A program made the position numbers and the translations under genes. Under the pieces are notes generated by a model. The model was given only the letters and a program-made list of their open reading frames with translations. It did no database searches and was not told the origin of the DNA. 64,000 nucleotides of DNA from Pseudopedobacter sp044361595 (GTDB lineage Bacteria; Bacteroidota; Bacteroidia; Sphingobacteriales; Sphingobacteriaceae): NCBI GenBank assembly GCA_044361595.1, contig JBIKIN010000012.1, forward strand, positions 70,607 to 134,606, written 5' to 3'. This document shows, one piece after another, positions 16,609 through 25,074 of this stretch; within the stretch, counting starts at the first letter, position 1; every line of letters starts with the position of its first letter.

Positions 16609-17286
16609 TTAGTATCCAAATTCTTCAAAGTTTGCTTTTTCCATTTCTGTCCAACTTGCCCAATATGATTTACCTGTCGAACCTGCACCGTTTGGGTCAA
16701 TTGCATAAAAGTCAGGTATTACTTCAAAACGTTTTTTCGTTTTAGTTTCAGTTAAGAAATGTGCCAAACATTCTAACATTTTGTCGAAGGAAGAGAAAAT
16801 AATTTCGCTCAATCCATCCAAGTCGCCACCATATTCGTGGTCATAAACTCTAATAGGAAAATCTTTCTTGTCAGTAATGTCTCTTGTGTCAAATACTAAT
16901 GGTCCTGCGTCATTCCCTTCGTCTGCAAATGGAATGAGTCCGAGCGGGATAAGTTGTTCTGGGATGTCCCAGTCAAGATTGTCGATTAATTTCTCCAACG
17001 GTTTTGTCGGCAAAGAATGTGGAAGTCTTATTATTGAACAGTCACAGTCTGCGAAAAAATATCGTTTATGCCATTCAATAAAGTTGTCTGGAAATGTGGC
17101 TTTAAATTTTGCTTCTACTTTTTTATAATCGTCAATAGTCAAAGTCCCTGGAATAAGTTTCCATTCATACCAACCGTCTTTGTCAACCGCTGATTGCATT
17201 ATTTCTTTCGGAACCTCGTCAGTATAAACAGACTTCATTCCGGTTGTCCAAAATGCTTTGAAAAATTGTTCGATTCTGTCGGTCAT
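16609..17286 (-). CDS. SMI1/KNR4 (SUKH) family protein
   Basis: A 225-residue cytoplasmic protein. The core of the SMI1/KNR4 fold is seen around 50-150: an FPDNFIEWHKRYFF helix, an IPLGLIPFADEGNDAGPLVFDT strand region and IRVYDHEYGGDLDG. In bacteria this fold often serves as an immunity protein against toxins, but no toxin gene lies next to it. Matching 9-mers (17307-17315 and 16578-16586) frame the gene, with the ATG 20 bases from the first, so it looks like a mobile cassette with its own recombination site. Confidence 0.75.
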   Translation of the reverse strand: MTDRIEQFFKAFWTTGMKSVYTDEVPKEIMQSAVDKDGWYEWKLIPGTLTIDDYKKVEAKFKATFPDNFIEWHKRYFFADCDCSIIRLPHSLPTKPLEKLIDNLDWDIPEQLIPLGLIPFADEGNDAGPLVFDTRDITDKKDFPIRVYDHEYGGDLDGLSEIIFSSFDKMLECLAHFLTETKTKKRFEVIPDFYAIDPNGAGSTGKSYWASWTEMEKANFEEFGY

Positions 17287-17306
17287 TGCTGTTGTCTTTT
17301 AAGCTT

Positions 17307-17315
17307 GCAGGTAAC
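17307..17315 (-). repeat. Cassette-start 9-mer (R'-like) before the SMI1 gene
   Basis: On the minus strand this reads GTTACCTGC, matching G/TTRRRY loosely, and is exactly complementary to the R'' 9-mer at 16578-16586. It sets the probable cassette span at about 16447-17314. Confidence 0.5.
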
Positions 17316-17539
17316 TTATAAATATATCCAATAATACAGAAAAAACAGTATTCTTTATTTTATCAAATTAGCCTTAAAACCAATTTAAACAGCTATTATT
17401 CATATTCATCCGTTTATATACGGATATAAATGTTTATCACCCGATTAATTTTCTGGCTTGTTTTCACCTTTGTATCGTCGGTTAGCCATGGTGGTTAGCT
17501 GTTCGTTAATCAAGTATTTACAATTTAATTTTTAAGAAC

Positions 17540-17875
17540 ATGAACAATTTAAGAAACAGTGTACGTTTAATCGGGTTTTTAGGTGCAGCTCCAGAAGTAA
17601 AAGAAATTTCTAAAACCATGAAAGTTGCTAAATTTAGTGTAGCCACCAATTATACTTACAAAAACGAAAAAGGCGAGCGAGTAGAAGAAACACATTGGCA
17701 TCAAATAGCTGTATGGAACAAACAAGCAGATATTGCCTCCCAAATTTTAACCAAAGGTAGCGAAGTGGCTATAGAAGGTAGGTTAGTGAATAAAAGCTAT
17801 AACGACAAGGATGGTAATAAGAAGTATATTACTGAAATCATCGTAAATGAGTTTGCCGTTTTGGGTAAAAAGTAA
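17540..17875 (+). CDS. ssb: Single-stranded DNA-binding protein, short form
   Basis: A 111-residue OB-fold SSB: NLRNSVRLIGFLGAAPEVK at the start, THWHQIAVWNKQADIA and GSEVAIEGRLV in the core. Full SSBs end in a disordered tail with an acidic tip that recruits repair proteins; this one stops right after the OB fold (FAVLGKK), so it may be an accessory SSB or depend on a second ssb elsewhere. It is single, with a strong terminator 24 bases after the stop. Confidence 0.92.
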   Translation: MNNLRNSVRLIGFLGAAPEVKEISKTMKVAKFSVATNYTYKNEKGERVEETHWHQIAVWNKQADIASQILTKGSEVAIEGRLVNKSYNDKDGNKKYITEIIVNEFAVLGKK

Positions 17876-17898
17876 ACAACCAAATTAGATGAATTAAA

Positions 17899-17957
17899 GA
17901 GGCGGTCTCAAATAGTGAATGTAAAAATTTGATTTTGAGACTGCTTCTTTTTTTATT
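17899..17957 (+). terminator. Intrinsic terminator of ssb
   Basis: GAGGCGGTCTCAAA pairs with TTTGAGACTGCTTC across a loop, followed directly by a run of seven T. Position and T-run fit transcription from ssb. Confidence 0.85.
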
Positions 17958-17989
17958 AAACATACCTTAATCTTGCGGATCCGTTTGAT

Positions 17990-18085
17990 AAGTCATAAGC
18001 CTTAATCGAATTCATTTATTGATGGAATTTATATGTTTGCTTAGCTCTTGTTGGTTATTTTTTCATTGAGGCAAAAAAACATTAT
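17990..18085 (+). repeat. Tail fragment of the long hairpin repeat
   Basis: GAATTCATTTATTGATGG... TATGTTTGCTTAGCTC, then TTTTTTCATTGAGGCAAAAAA, matches the end of the complete copies (GAATTCATGTGTTCGCTTCGCTC, then TTCTTTTGTTTCAAGACAAAAGAA at 19155-19212). It is a worn remnant preceding copy 1. Confidence 0.5.
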
Positions 18086-18100
18086 TAAAATTTACAACGC

Positions 18101-18650
18101 AGAAATTTGTTTTGGCTTTTGCCAAAACTCGCTCATTGCCGCAGAGGGCTAGTCACTTTTTTTCCGCAAAAAAGTAACCAAAACCCGAGCTTTGCGAACA
18201 CATGAGTGCCTTTAAAAATAAAAACACCGAATAAACTCTCCGCTACGTTTGTTGCTACCAAGTTTCTGCTTTTAATTCCTATAGTGCTAATCGCAACAAA
18301 CAAGGCGGAATGACCGGTTAAGGGTTGTTTGTACTTTTGTTGAATAGGCTATCAAATTTTCTTAAATCAGAAGAGAAATCTTGAAGAGCCATTCAATAGG
18401 ACGGCCTAGCAGATGTAAGCAGCAGAAAGCCATGATTATTCCTTGCAATTAATATTGATTAATGCATTTCCAAGGATGAATGCAGCCTTTGGGCAATGGC
18501 TTGTGGATTGGCGGCCTCATTCATCCGCTATCAGAATAATCGTGAGGTTTATGCAATTACAGATGCAAGCCTTGATCTTTTCGTTCTTTTGCATCAAGGC
18601 AAAAGGACATTACTAATTTATTCTCAAAGACTTTTTATTGGTTTTTATGT
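18101..18650 (+). repeat. Long hairpin-rich repeat, copy 1 (about 550 bp)
   Basis: It begins with a hairpin TTTTGGCTTTTGCCAAAA, then CTCATTGCCGCAGAGGGCTAGTC, then ACTTTTTTTCCGCAAAAAAGT and CCCGAGCTTTGCGAACACATGAG. A larger stem pairs 18239-18255 (TCCGCTACGTTTGTTGC) with 18293-18309. It ends near a CCTTGAT...ATCAAGG stem. Short readings such as the one starting at 18478 are broken by a single-base difference from copy 2, so it is not coding. Confidence 0.8.
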
Positions 18651-19249
18651 AAACTTTGTTTTGTTTTAACGAAGTTAAAACCTGCTCATTGCCGCAGAGG
18701 GCTAGTCACTTTTTTTCCGCAAAAAAGTAACCAAAACCCGAGCTTTGCGAACACATGAGTGCCTTTAAAAATAAAAACACCGAATAAACTCTCCGCTGCG
18801 TTTGTTGCTACAAAGCAAGTGCTAGATGTTCTTCATCCAAATCGCAACAAATAAGGCGGATTGGTCGGTTAAGGGTTGTTTGTGCTTTTGCTGTTTGGCT
18901 ATAAAAAATGTTTGTTTAATCATCCAATTTGCAGAGCTGTTTGATTGGACGGCCTAGCAGATGTAAGCAGCAGAAAGCCATGATTATTCCTTGCAATTAC
19001 TATTGATTAATGCATTAACAAGGATGAATGCAACCTTTGGCAATGGCTTGTGGATTGGCGGCCTCATTCATCCGCTATCAGAATAATCGTGAGGTTTATG
19101 CAATTACAGATGCAAGCCTTGAATTATTCATTTTTTTTCTAGTGTTTTTAATAGGAATTCATGTGTTCGCTTCGCTCGGGTTTTCGTTCTTTTGTTTCAA
19201 GACAAAAGAACAGAATAGTAATTATACAGTAGCTTAATTAAGTGCTTGT
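18651..19249 (+). repeat. Long hairpin-rich repeat, copy 2 (about 600 bp)
   Basis: Near-identical to copy 1 over most of its length, but the opening stem is GTTTTAACGAAGTTAAAAC instead of TTTTGGC...GCCAAAA, so both arms changed together. The tail at 19155-19212 has TCATGTGTTCGCTTCGCTCGGG, the inverted complement of the head motif CCCGAGC...GCGAACACATGA, so the unit has terminal inverted repeats. An apparent 69-codon reading at 19028-19237 is a by-product. Confidence 0.8.
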
Positions 19250-19566
19250 AGAAATTTGTTTTGGCTTTTGCCAAAACTCGCTCATTGCCGCGATAGGCTA
19301 GTCACTTTTTTCCGCAAAAAGTAACCCAAACCCGAGCGGAGCGAACACATGAGTGCCTTTAAAATAAAAACACCGAATAAACTCTCCGCTGCGTTTGTTG
19401 CTACAAAGCAAGTGCTAAATGTTCTTCATCCAAATCGCAACAAACAAGGCGGAATGATCTGTTAAGGGTTGTTTGTGCTTTTGCTGAGTGGGCTACTTTG
19501 CAGAGCCATTTGATAGGACAGCCTAGCAGGTGTAGGCAGCAGAAAGCCATGATTATTCCTTGCAAA
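19250..19566 (+). repeat. Long hairpin-rich repeat, copy 3 (truncated)
   Basis: The same head as copy 1 (TTTTGGCTTTTGCCAAAA), with a one-base-shorter ACTTTTTTCCGCAAAAAGT stem (both arms lost one base), the TTTGTTGC...GCAACAAA stem and the GCCTAGCAG.TGTA.GCAGC segment. It stops at TTCCTTGCAA just before the CPBP gene end. Confidence 0.8.
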
Positions 19567-19592
19567 AAGAACTTCCTTAGCTAACAACAAAG

Positions 19593-20285
19593 TTAATACC
19601 CAGCCAATAGGCCTAATGCAGGGATAAAATTATAGGCGGCATGCATGATGATTGATTTGCTAACACCAAAGCGCATTCTTACATACCCTAATATAAAACC
19701 GACAAATGTTTGCGGTAAAACCAATAACAAAACCGAAAAACCAAATTTAAAGGGGTTATTATAGTTGCTAATATGTACTAAACCAAAAATAATAGCAGTA
19801 AAATAAAAATGGTACTTAAAATAGACATTAACAAAGCGTGTTCTTTTAGTTTTACTTTCCCATAACCATAAAAAAACAACTACAGCAATGGATAAAACAG
19901 CAAAGACTGAAATGCCTAAAGTAAATCCGGTAAACAGCTTATTGAGAAAAAAAACACTTAAACCTGCATAAAATATGACTGCTAAACTGTAGGATTTAAG
20001 TTGTAATCTAAAAATAAGTTCCTCTACTACAGGGGCAACAATAACTACACTACCAAAAAGAAGTAATTTTCTTTCTTTTAAATCGAAAAGGTCAAACTCG
20101 GGGAGTTTTTTAATGATTTGGAAATGTTCTAATGTAGTAGTAAACAAAGTAGCAGCAAAAGCAAAGCCCAAACATATAATTACTAAAGGGAAAAGTTGAT
20201 TGTAAAACACCGCCGAAGGCTCATTTTTTCGAAATGGATTGGGGTGTTTTACGTAATTGATAAATTCTCGAAACTCGTTTTGCAT
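19593..20285 (-). CDS. CPBP-family intramembrane glutamic endopeptidase
   Basis: A 230-residue polytopic protein. The CPBP (CAAX prenyl protease-like, Abi) motifs are present: VEELIFR with Glu88, Glu89 and Arg93, FGLVH with His171, and MHAAYN with His215 and Asn219, each in a membrane helix. In bacteria, family members process small peptides or act in self-immunity; no bacteriocin gene is nearby. Its ATG overlaps the stop of the tag gene by one base, so the two are translationally coupled. Confidence 0.9.
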   Translation of the reverse strand: MQNEFREFINYVKHPNPFRKNEPSAVFYNQLFPLVIICLGFAFAATLFTTTLEHFQIIKKLPEFDLFDLKERKLLLFGSVVIVAPVVEELIFRLQLKSYSLAVIFYAGLSVFFLNKLFTGFTLGISVFAVLSIAVVVFLWLWESKTKRTRFVNVYFKYHFYFTAIIFGLVHISNYNNPFKFGFSVLLLVLPQTFVGFILGYVRMRFGVSKSIIMHAAYNFIPALGLLAGY

Positions 20286-20848
20286 TATCTAAAGGCACAA
20301 TCTACAGCATGATCATTCACCATGCCTACGGCTTGCATGTAAGCATAACAAATGGTGCTGCCAAAAAATTTGAATCCTCTTTTTTTCATGTCTTTGGCAA
20401 TAGCGTCTGATATTGGTGATGTTGCTACTGTACTGCGACTATCAACAATGTGATTTAAAATTGGTTTGCCATTAGGCATAAAAGAATATAGATATTGATA
20501 AAACGAACCAAACTCTTGCTGTATTTTTAAAAACAATTGAGCGCTTTTTATGGCGTAGTTCACTTTAAGACGGTTGCGGATAATTCCTGAGTCTTGCAAA
20601 ATGCGTTCGGCATCTTGCGGAGAAAAAGCAGCAACTTTTTCCGCTTCAAAATTGGCAAACAGCCGACGGTAATTTTCTCTTTTTCTGAGGATGGTTATCC
20701 AACTTAAACCGGCTTGTGCGGCTTCTAAAATTAAAAACTCAAAGAGGATTTGCTCTTCTTTAACTGCTTTTCCCCATTCTTGGTCATGGTATTGGATGTA
20801 AAGCTCGTCGTTAGCACACCAATGGCATCTTTTTAGATCATCTGTCAT
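20285..20848 (-). CDS. tag: DNA-3-methyladenine glycosylase I
   Basis: A 187-residue base-excision enzyme that removes 3-methyladenine from alkylated DNA. RCHWCANDELYIQYHDQEWG at the start is diagnostic. The zinc ligands keep the E. coli Tag spacing: Cys8 and His21 (13 apart), His180 and Cys184 (4 apart). A helix-hairpin-helix-like region and SWITILRKRENYR with the catalytic-pocket residues follow. It lies three bases after the DUF1028 gene and overlaps the CPBP gene start by one base. Confidence 0.96.
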   Translation of the reverse strand: MTDDLKRCHWCANDELYIQYHDQEWGKAVKEEQILFEFLILEAAQAGLSWITILRKRENYRRLFANFEAEKVAAFSPQDAERILQDSGIIRNRLKVNYAIKSAQLFLKIQQEFGSFYQYLYSFMPNGKPILNHIVDSRSTVATSPISDAIAKDMKKRGFKFFGSTICYAYMQAVGMVNDHAVDCAFR

Positions 20849-20851
20849 TAA

Positions 20852-21832
20852 TTATTGGGCTAAAATAAGTTTTAGTTCAGGCTCGGTAACGGTTAATAAT
20901 TTTACAGCAGGCAGGCGTTTGGTCATTTCTTTCCAATTGGCGTCGGCTGTGAAAATCTTTTTAAACATGGGTAAAGCTTTGGCTACTTCTTTGTTGTTTG
21001 CAAGGGTTACTGCTGTCCAATATTGCATTTCTAAGTTATTTGGAAACATTTTCATGGCTTGGCCATATAACTTCATAGCGTTTGGCATGTCGTTAATTTC
21101 TACGGCTAAATCACCTTGGTTCATGTATTGATAGGCTTCCTGAACTTTAAGCAATCTTTCTAATTCTTGTAATGGATTGGCGGAGTCGTCTACCCTAATG
21201 TCTATGGTACGTTCGTTCCAAGGTTCGTTGTTAGATTTTGCTGGTACCACTAAAATAGCAGCACTTTGTTTCCCTCTAATGTCTCCGCCTACAGCTTGTG
21301 CAGCATTTAATGCTAACATTACTCGCTGTGAAATGGGTTTGCCTGCGCTCGATTCAAAAGCTTTAGACATGGCCGTCGGAACTTTATCGCTCAACATCAT
21401 GTTAGCTTGTACCGAATATTGATTTCCTTTAATATGCCCAGCAAATTGAACGCACATTTTACCGGTATGAACGGCAACATTACCTTTATTATCTACAATA
21501 GCTACTTGCCTTACGTCTATTCCAGCATCATCACTTAATAAAATATCTAAAGCTTCTTGTGCTGTTTTACCAGCTTTTAATAAGGCTAAACCGCGAATAC
21601 CAAAAGATTTATTGGTAAAAGATTGGGTAGCTACGGCTCCAACGCCTGCCTCGGCCCAAGAAACAGAAGTACCCACAGAAAACCAATGGCTTTGTACACC
21701 TACAGCCATTTCGCCTGTGATGGTGTCTCTTGCTACAATAGAAAAGGTATGTGCTAAAGGCTCGTTTGCTTTATACTGAGCAAATGTTGTTAAGGATATA
21801 AAGAATGATAAAAAGAGTAGTAATTTTTTCAT
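20852..21832 (-). CDS. DUF1028 family secreted protein (Ntn-hydrolase-like) with TPR-like tail
   Basis: 326 residues. A signal peptide (1-18, ending TTFAQ) precedes HTFSIVARDTITGEMAVGVQSHWFSVG and GVGAVATQS, typical of DUF1028, whose fold resembles N-terminal nucleophile hydrolases. No enzyme activity is established. The last 100 residues (about 225-315) look like two tetratricopeptide-like helical pairs. It is the first gene of a three-gene unit with tag and the CPBP protease; the functional link is unclear. Confidence 0.82.
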   Translation of the reverse strand: MKKLLLFLSFFISLTTFAQYKANEPLAHTFSIVARDTITGEMAVGVQSHWFSVGTSVSWAEAGVGAVATQSFTNKSFGIRGLALLKAGKTAQEALDILLSDDAGIDVRQVAIVDNKGNVAVHTGKMCVQFAGHIKGNQYSVQANMMLSDKVPTAMSKAFESSAGKPISQRVMLALNAAQAVGGDIRGKQSAAILVVPAKSNNEPWNERTIDIRVDDSANPLQELERLLKVQEAYQYMNQGDLAVEINDMPNAMKLYGQAMKMFPNNLEMQYWTAVTLANNKEVAKALPMFKKIFTADANWKEMTKRLPAVKLLTVTEPELKLILAQ

Positions 21833-21996
21833 GCAACAAGATAGGAATTTACTATTAATCTATATAGATGTAATGGTGAGGATTTATAAACTTTTGTCTT
21901 CCATATTTAGCTAAGGAGATTGGCTAAACTATTGCCGTTTAAAGTCATGCTGTCGCTAGCTAGCGAATCAGCATCACATTAAAGTTGGTTTGGTCA

Positions 21997-22090
21997 TGTC
22001 GAGGCTACGAGACATCACACATATAAGCTATTCCGAATACAACACAAACCTATAAGTGAGATGTCTCACCGCAAAAGGAGCGGTTCGACA
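21997..22090. repeat. Interspersed palindromic element (TGTCGA...TCGACA)
   Basis: Outer ends TGTCGA and TCGACA and inner GAGACATC / GATGTCTC are complementary, giving a nested hairpin of 94 bp. The GAGACATC-type core is common in intergenic repeats of Bacteroidota. Confidence 0.6.
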
Positions 22091-22181
22091 GGACGAAATG
22101 GGCACTCTTTTAATCCAAGAAAACACATAAAAAAATCATAAAAGAAAGCTTTGTACTAGGATACCCAAAACTATCCTCAAC

Positions 22182-22222
22182 AAAAAAAGGGTTTTCATTT
22201 TAAATAATGAAAACCCTTTTTT
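22182..22222 (-). terminator. Bidirectional terminator, serves gltX
   Basis: AAAAAAAGGGTTTTCATT pairs with AATGAAAACCCTTTTTT over a short loop, with A/T runs on both sides. It lies 16 bases past the gltX stop. Confidence 0.85.
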
Positions 22223-22237
22223 GTGAAGTTTTAAGCC

Positions 22238-23752
22238 TTATTTAAAAGCCTCAATAGCCTTATATATTCTAAAAATAGTTTCTTCTTTACCAATTTGCGT
22301 AGCAATATCAAATACTTGAGGGCCAAATTTTTGCCCTACCAGCATAATTCTAAATGGCAACATCAACTCTCCAATTTTAATTCCTTTTTGTAAAGCCGTT
22401 TCTTTGAAATGATTTTCTAATAATGCACTTTCGAAGATTTCTAGCTGTTGCAAATCATCGGCGAAAGCCATAAAAAATGTTTCCTTTTCTGGTGTCCACT
22501 TAGGTTTTACCGCATCTATATCGTAATTGGTGGGCGCATTAAAAAAGAAGGATGCTTGCTGCACAAAATCACTTAGTAAAACACAACGTTCTTTTACCAT
22601 ATCTATCACAGTAAGCATTTGTTGATCATCAATACCTTCAACTCCGGCTTGGTTTAAAACCTTTTTTACGTCGGGCAATAAACGTTCGTCAGTGCTCAAT
22701 TTAATCCACTCGGCATTATACCACTTGGCCTTTTCATAATCAAACTTGGCGCCTCCTTTATGTATTCTATCAAATGAAAAACTATGTATTAAGTCTTGCA
22801 TAGAGAAGATTTCTTGCTCGGTACCATCGTTCCAGCCTAGCATGGCCAAAAAGTTAATAAAACCTTCGGGTAAGAAGCCAACATCTAAAAATCCATCGGC
22901 TTTTTTTCCACTTACAGGGTCAACCCAATTAATTGGATAAACCGGGAAACCAAACTTTTCGCCATCGCGTTTACTCAATTTTCCGTTGCCGTTAGGTTTT
23001 AGAATTAAAGGTAAATGAGCCCATTGTGGCATCTCATTTTCCCATCCCAAATATTTCCAAAGTGCAATATGGATAGGTGCAGATGGCAACCACTCTTCGC
23101 CTCTAAAGGCATGAGATATTTTCATCAAATAATCATCAACCACCACCGCTAAGTGGTAAGTAGGCATACCATCGGCTTTTAAAAGTACTTTATCATCAAC
23201 ATCATTAGAACTAAAAGTTACATCGCCTCTTATCATATCGGTAAAATGGATATGCTCGTCTTTAGGCATTTTAATCCTAATTACATGGGGCGTACCTTCT
23301 TTGATTAAGCTTTCGGCAGCTTCATGCGGAATAGTTAGCGAGTTTCTTAATTGTTTACGAGTGTTTTGATCGTACCTAAAGTTTTCTATTACTTGACGCT
23401 TACATTCTAACTCTTCGGCGGTATCAAAAGCGTAATAGGCATAGCCATCTTTAACCAATTGCTCGGCATATTGGCGGTACATGGCTTTTCTTTCGCTTTG
23501 GCGATATGGGCCATATTCGCCACCGGCTCTTGTACCTTCATCAGCGGTTATTCCGCACCACTCTAAGCAATTGTAAATATAATCTTCCGCACCTTCTACA
23601 AACCTAGTTTGATCTGTATCTTCTATCCTTAAAATAAATTTACCATTGTTTTGCTTTGCAAATAGGTAATTAAACAATATGGTTCTTACACCGCCTATGT
23701 GTAAACCACCAGTTGGACTAGGGGCAAATCTTACTCTTACGTTACTTTCCAT
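22238..23752 (-). CDS. gltX: Glutamyl-tRNA synthetase
   Basis: Class I aminoacyl-tRNA synthetase charging tRNA-Glu. I start it at the ATG at 23752 (MESNVRVRFAPSPTGG, 504 residues) because the family begins there; nine extra in-frame residues upstream are not family-like. Signature motifs: PSPTGGLHIGG (HIGH at 18-21) and KLSKRDG (258-264). LRIEDTDQTR and the GEEWLPSAP segment are also conserved. The C-terminal anticodon-binding domain is complete. Single gene with its own terminator. Confidence 0.97.
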   Translation of the reverse strand: MESNVRVRFAPSPTGGLHIGGVRTILFNYLFAKQNNGKFILRIEDTDQTRFVEGAEDYIYNCLEWCGITADEGTRAGGEYGPYRQSERKAMYRQYAEQLVKDGYAYYAFDTAEELECKRQVIENFRYDQNTRKQLRNSLTIPHEAAESLIKEGTPHVIRIKMPKDEHIHFTDMIRGDVTFSSNDVDDKVLLKADGMPTYHLAVVVDDYLMKISHAFRGEEWLPSAPIHIALWKYLGWENEMPQWAHLPLILKPNGNGKLSKRDGEKFGFPVYPINWVDPVSGKKADGFLDVGFLPEGFINFLAMLGWNDGTEQEIFSMQDLIHSFSFDRIHKGGAKFDYEKAKWYNAEWIKLSTDERLLPDVKKVLNQAGVEGIDDQQMLTVIDMVKERCVLLSDFVQQASFFFNAPTNYDIDAVKPKWTPEKETFFMAFADDLQQLEIFESALLENHFKETALQKGIKIGELMLPFRIMLVGQKFGPQVFDIATQIGKEETIFRIYKAIEAFK

Positions 23753-23934
23753 GCGATTACATTTAATAGTAAATGACAAGAAATAACCATGCCATTGTGC
23801 TACAAAGGTAAGGTTTATGTTTATTGATAGGTTAAGGTAGTTTTAAATTATGATTTGATGATGATGGTTTTGAAGTCAGATTGTTTTTTGGTGGGTGTTT
23901 AAACTCGGAAAAATTAAACCTTTTGGATATGTAT

Positions 23935-24954
23935 TTACTTCTTTAAAACCCCTAAACCAGCGTCATCACTTAAAACGTATTTTCCGTTTACAAATTTTGG
24001 CGTTTGAAAAGGATTATTTGCGGTTAAAAACGGTCCGTCTAAATCGACCCAATCGCACAAAGGAGCCAAAGCCGCACCCGCTAAAGTAGCCACACTGGTT
24101 TCGCTCATGCAACCTATTAAAACTTTCAAATCGTTTTGCTTAGCCGCCTTAATCATCTCGGTAGCTTCGTACATGCCAGCAGATTTCATCAATTTAATAT
24201 TAATGCCATGGTAAACACCTTTGGCTTTTGCTACATCGGCTAAGCGTTGAACAGCCTCATCGCCCACGGTTGGAATTGGGCTGCGTTCAGTTAGCCAAGC
24301 ATTGCCATCAACATCTTCCTTAGGCATGGGTTGCTCTATCAATAAAACACCTTGTTCGCTAAGCCAGTGTACCATTTCTAATCCTTGGTGTTTGTCTGTC
24401 CAGCCTTGATTTGCATCTACATAAAGTGGTAAATTTGTAACTTCTCTAATGGTTTTTATCAATAATTTATCGGTATCTCTACCCAATTTAATTTTCAGCA
24501 GTTTAAAATCATCGGCTAAAGCATCATTCACTTTTTTAATAATCACTTCGGGTGTATCTATACCAATAGTAAAAGTGGTAGGTGGCATTAAATCTTTATT
24601 TGCACCAAAAAGTTGATAACAAGGTTTGTTTAAAATTTTACCTGTTAAATCATGTAAAGCAATATCAATCGCGGCTTTTATGGCAGGCAATCCACTTTCT
24701 ATGTTATCTAAATAAGCTAAAATCTCTTCCATATTAAAAGGGAAAGAAAAGGCAGATAAATCTACTTCATTTAGAAATTGAATTGCTGTTTCTACACTCT
24801 CGCCCATATAAGGCACCATAGAAGCTTCTCCTAAGCCGGTAAAACCTTGATAATGAATTTCTAAAAGTATAATAGGTGTTGATGTTCTGGAAAATTTGGC
24901 AATGGTAAAAGGATATTTTAGTGCTAACTGATAGGCTTTGTATGTGATTCTCAT
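23935..24954 (-). CDS. Dipeptide epimerase (L-Ala-D/L-Glu epimerase-like, enolase superfamily)
   Basis: A 339-residue muconate-lactonizing-type enolase. Catalytic bases are the KIK pair (Lys154/Lys156) and Lys254 (IKLMKSAG); metal ligands are Asp180 (DANQGW), Glu207 (LIEQPM) and Asp232 (GDEA). With the GLGEASMVPYMGE start these match YcjG/YkfB-type L-Ala-D/L-Glu epimerases used in murein peptide recycling. Exact dipeptide specificity cannot be read. It is divergent from the TPR lipoprotein gene. Confidence 0.9.
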   Translation of the reverse strand: MRITYKAYQLALKYPFTIAKFSRTSTPIILLEIHYQGFTGLGEASMVPYMGESVETAIQFLNEVDLSAFSFPFNMEEILAYLDNIESGLPAIKAAIDIALHDLTGKILNKPCYQLFGANKDLMPPTTFTIGIDTPEVIIKKVNDALADDFKLLKIKLGRDTDKLLIKTIREVTNLPLYVDANQGWTDKHQGLEMVHWLSEQGVLLIEQPMPKEDVDGNAWLTERSPIPTVGDEAVQRLADVAKAKGVYHGINIKLMKSAGMYEATEMIKAAKQNDLKVLIGCMSETSVATLAGAALAPLCDWVDLDGPFLTANNPFQTPKFVNGKYVLSDDAGLGVLKK

Positions 24955-25074
24955 GGTACTGACTAAATATTATTTACCTTTGATTGTTATTTTAAATTTC
25001 AAATGTGTTGCACAAAATTGCACTATTTATTAAATTTAATTAACTAATATTAAAATTAAAGCGTGTTTGTAAAA

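Larger units (their letters stand above)
21833..22237. other. 405-bp intergenic region with a palindromic repeat and a terminator
   Basis: No gene is seen. It holds an interspersed palindromic element (21997-22090) and the gltX terminator (22182-22222). Confidence 0.6.

Noticed and set aside
16392..16706. A 104-codon minus-strand reading between the SMI1 and MBOAT-like genes
   Set aside because: It overlaps the attC-like hairpin and the end of the SMI1 gene in another frame; basic, low-complexity composition.
17400..17539. Promoter of ssb (CTTTGTATCG region)
   Set aside because: The CACCTTTG box departs from TAnnTTTG and no -33 TTTG at proper spacing was found.
19028..19237. A 69-codon plus-strand reading
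   Set aside because: It lies wholly inside the long repeat; the matching segment in copy 1 (from 18478) differs by one base in length and shifts frame, so the frame is not conserved.
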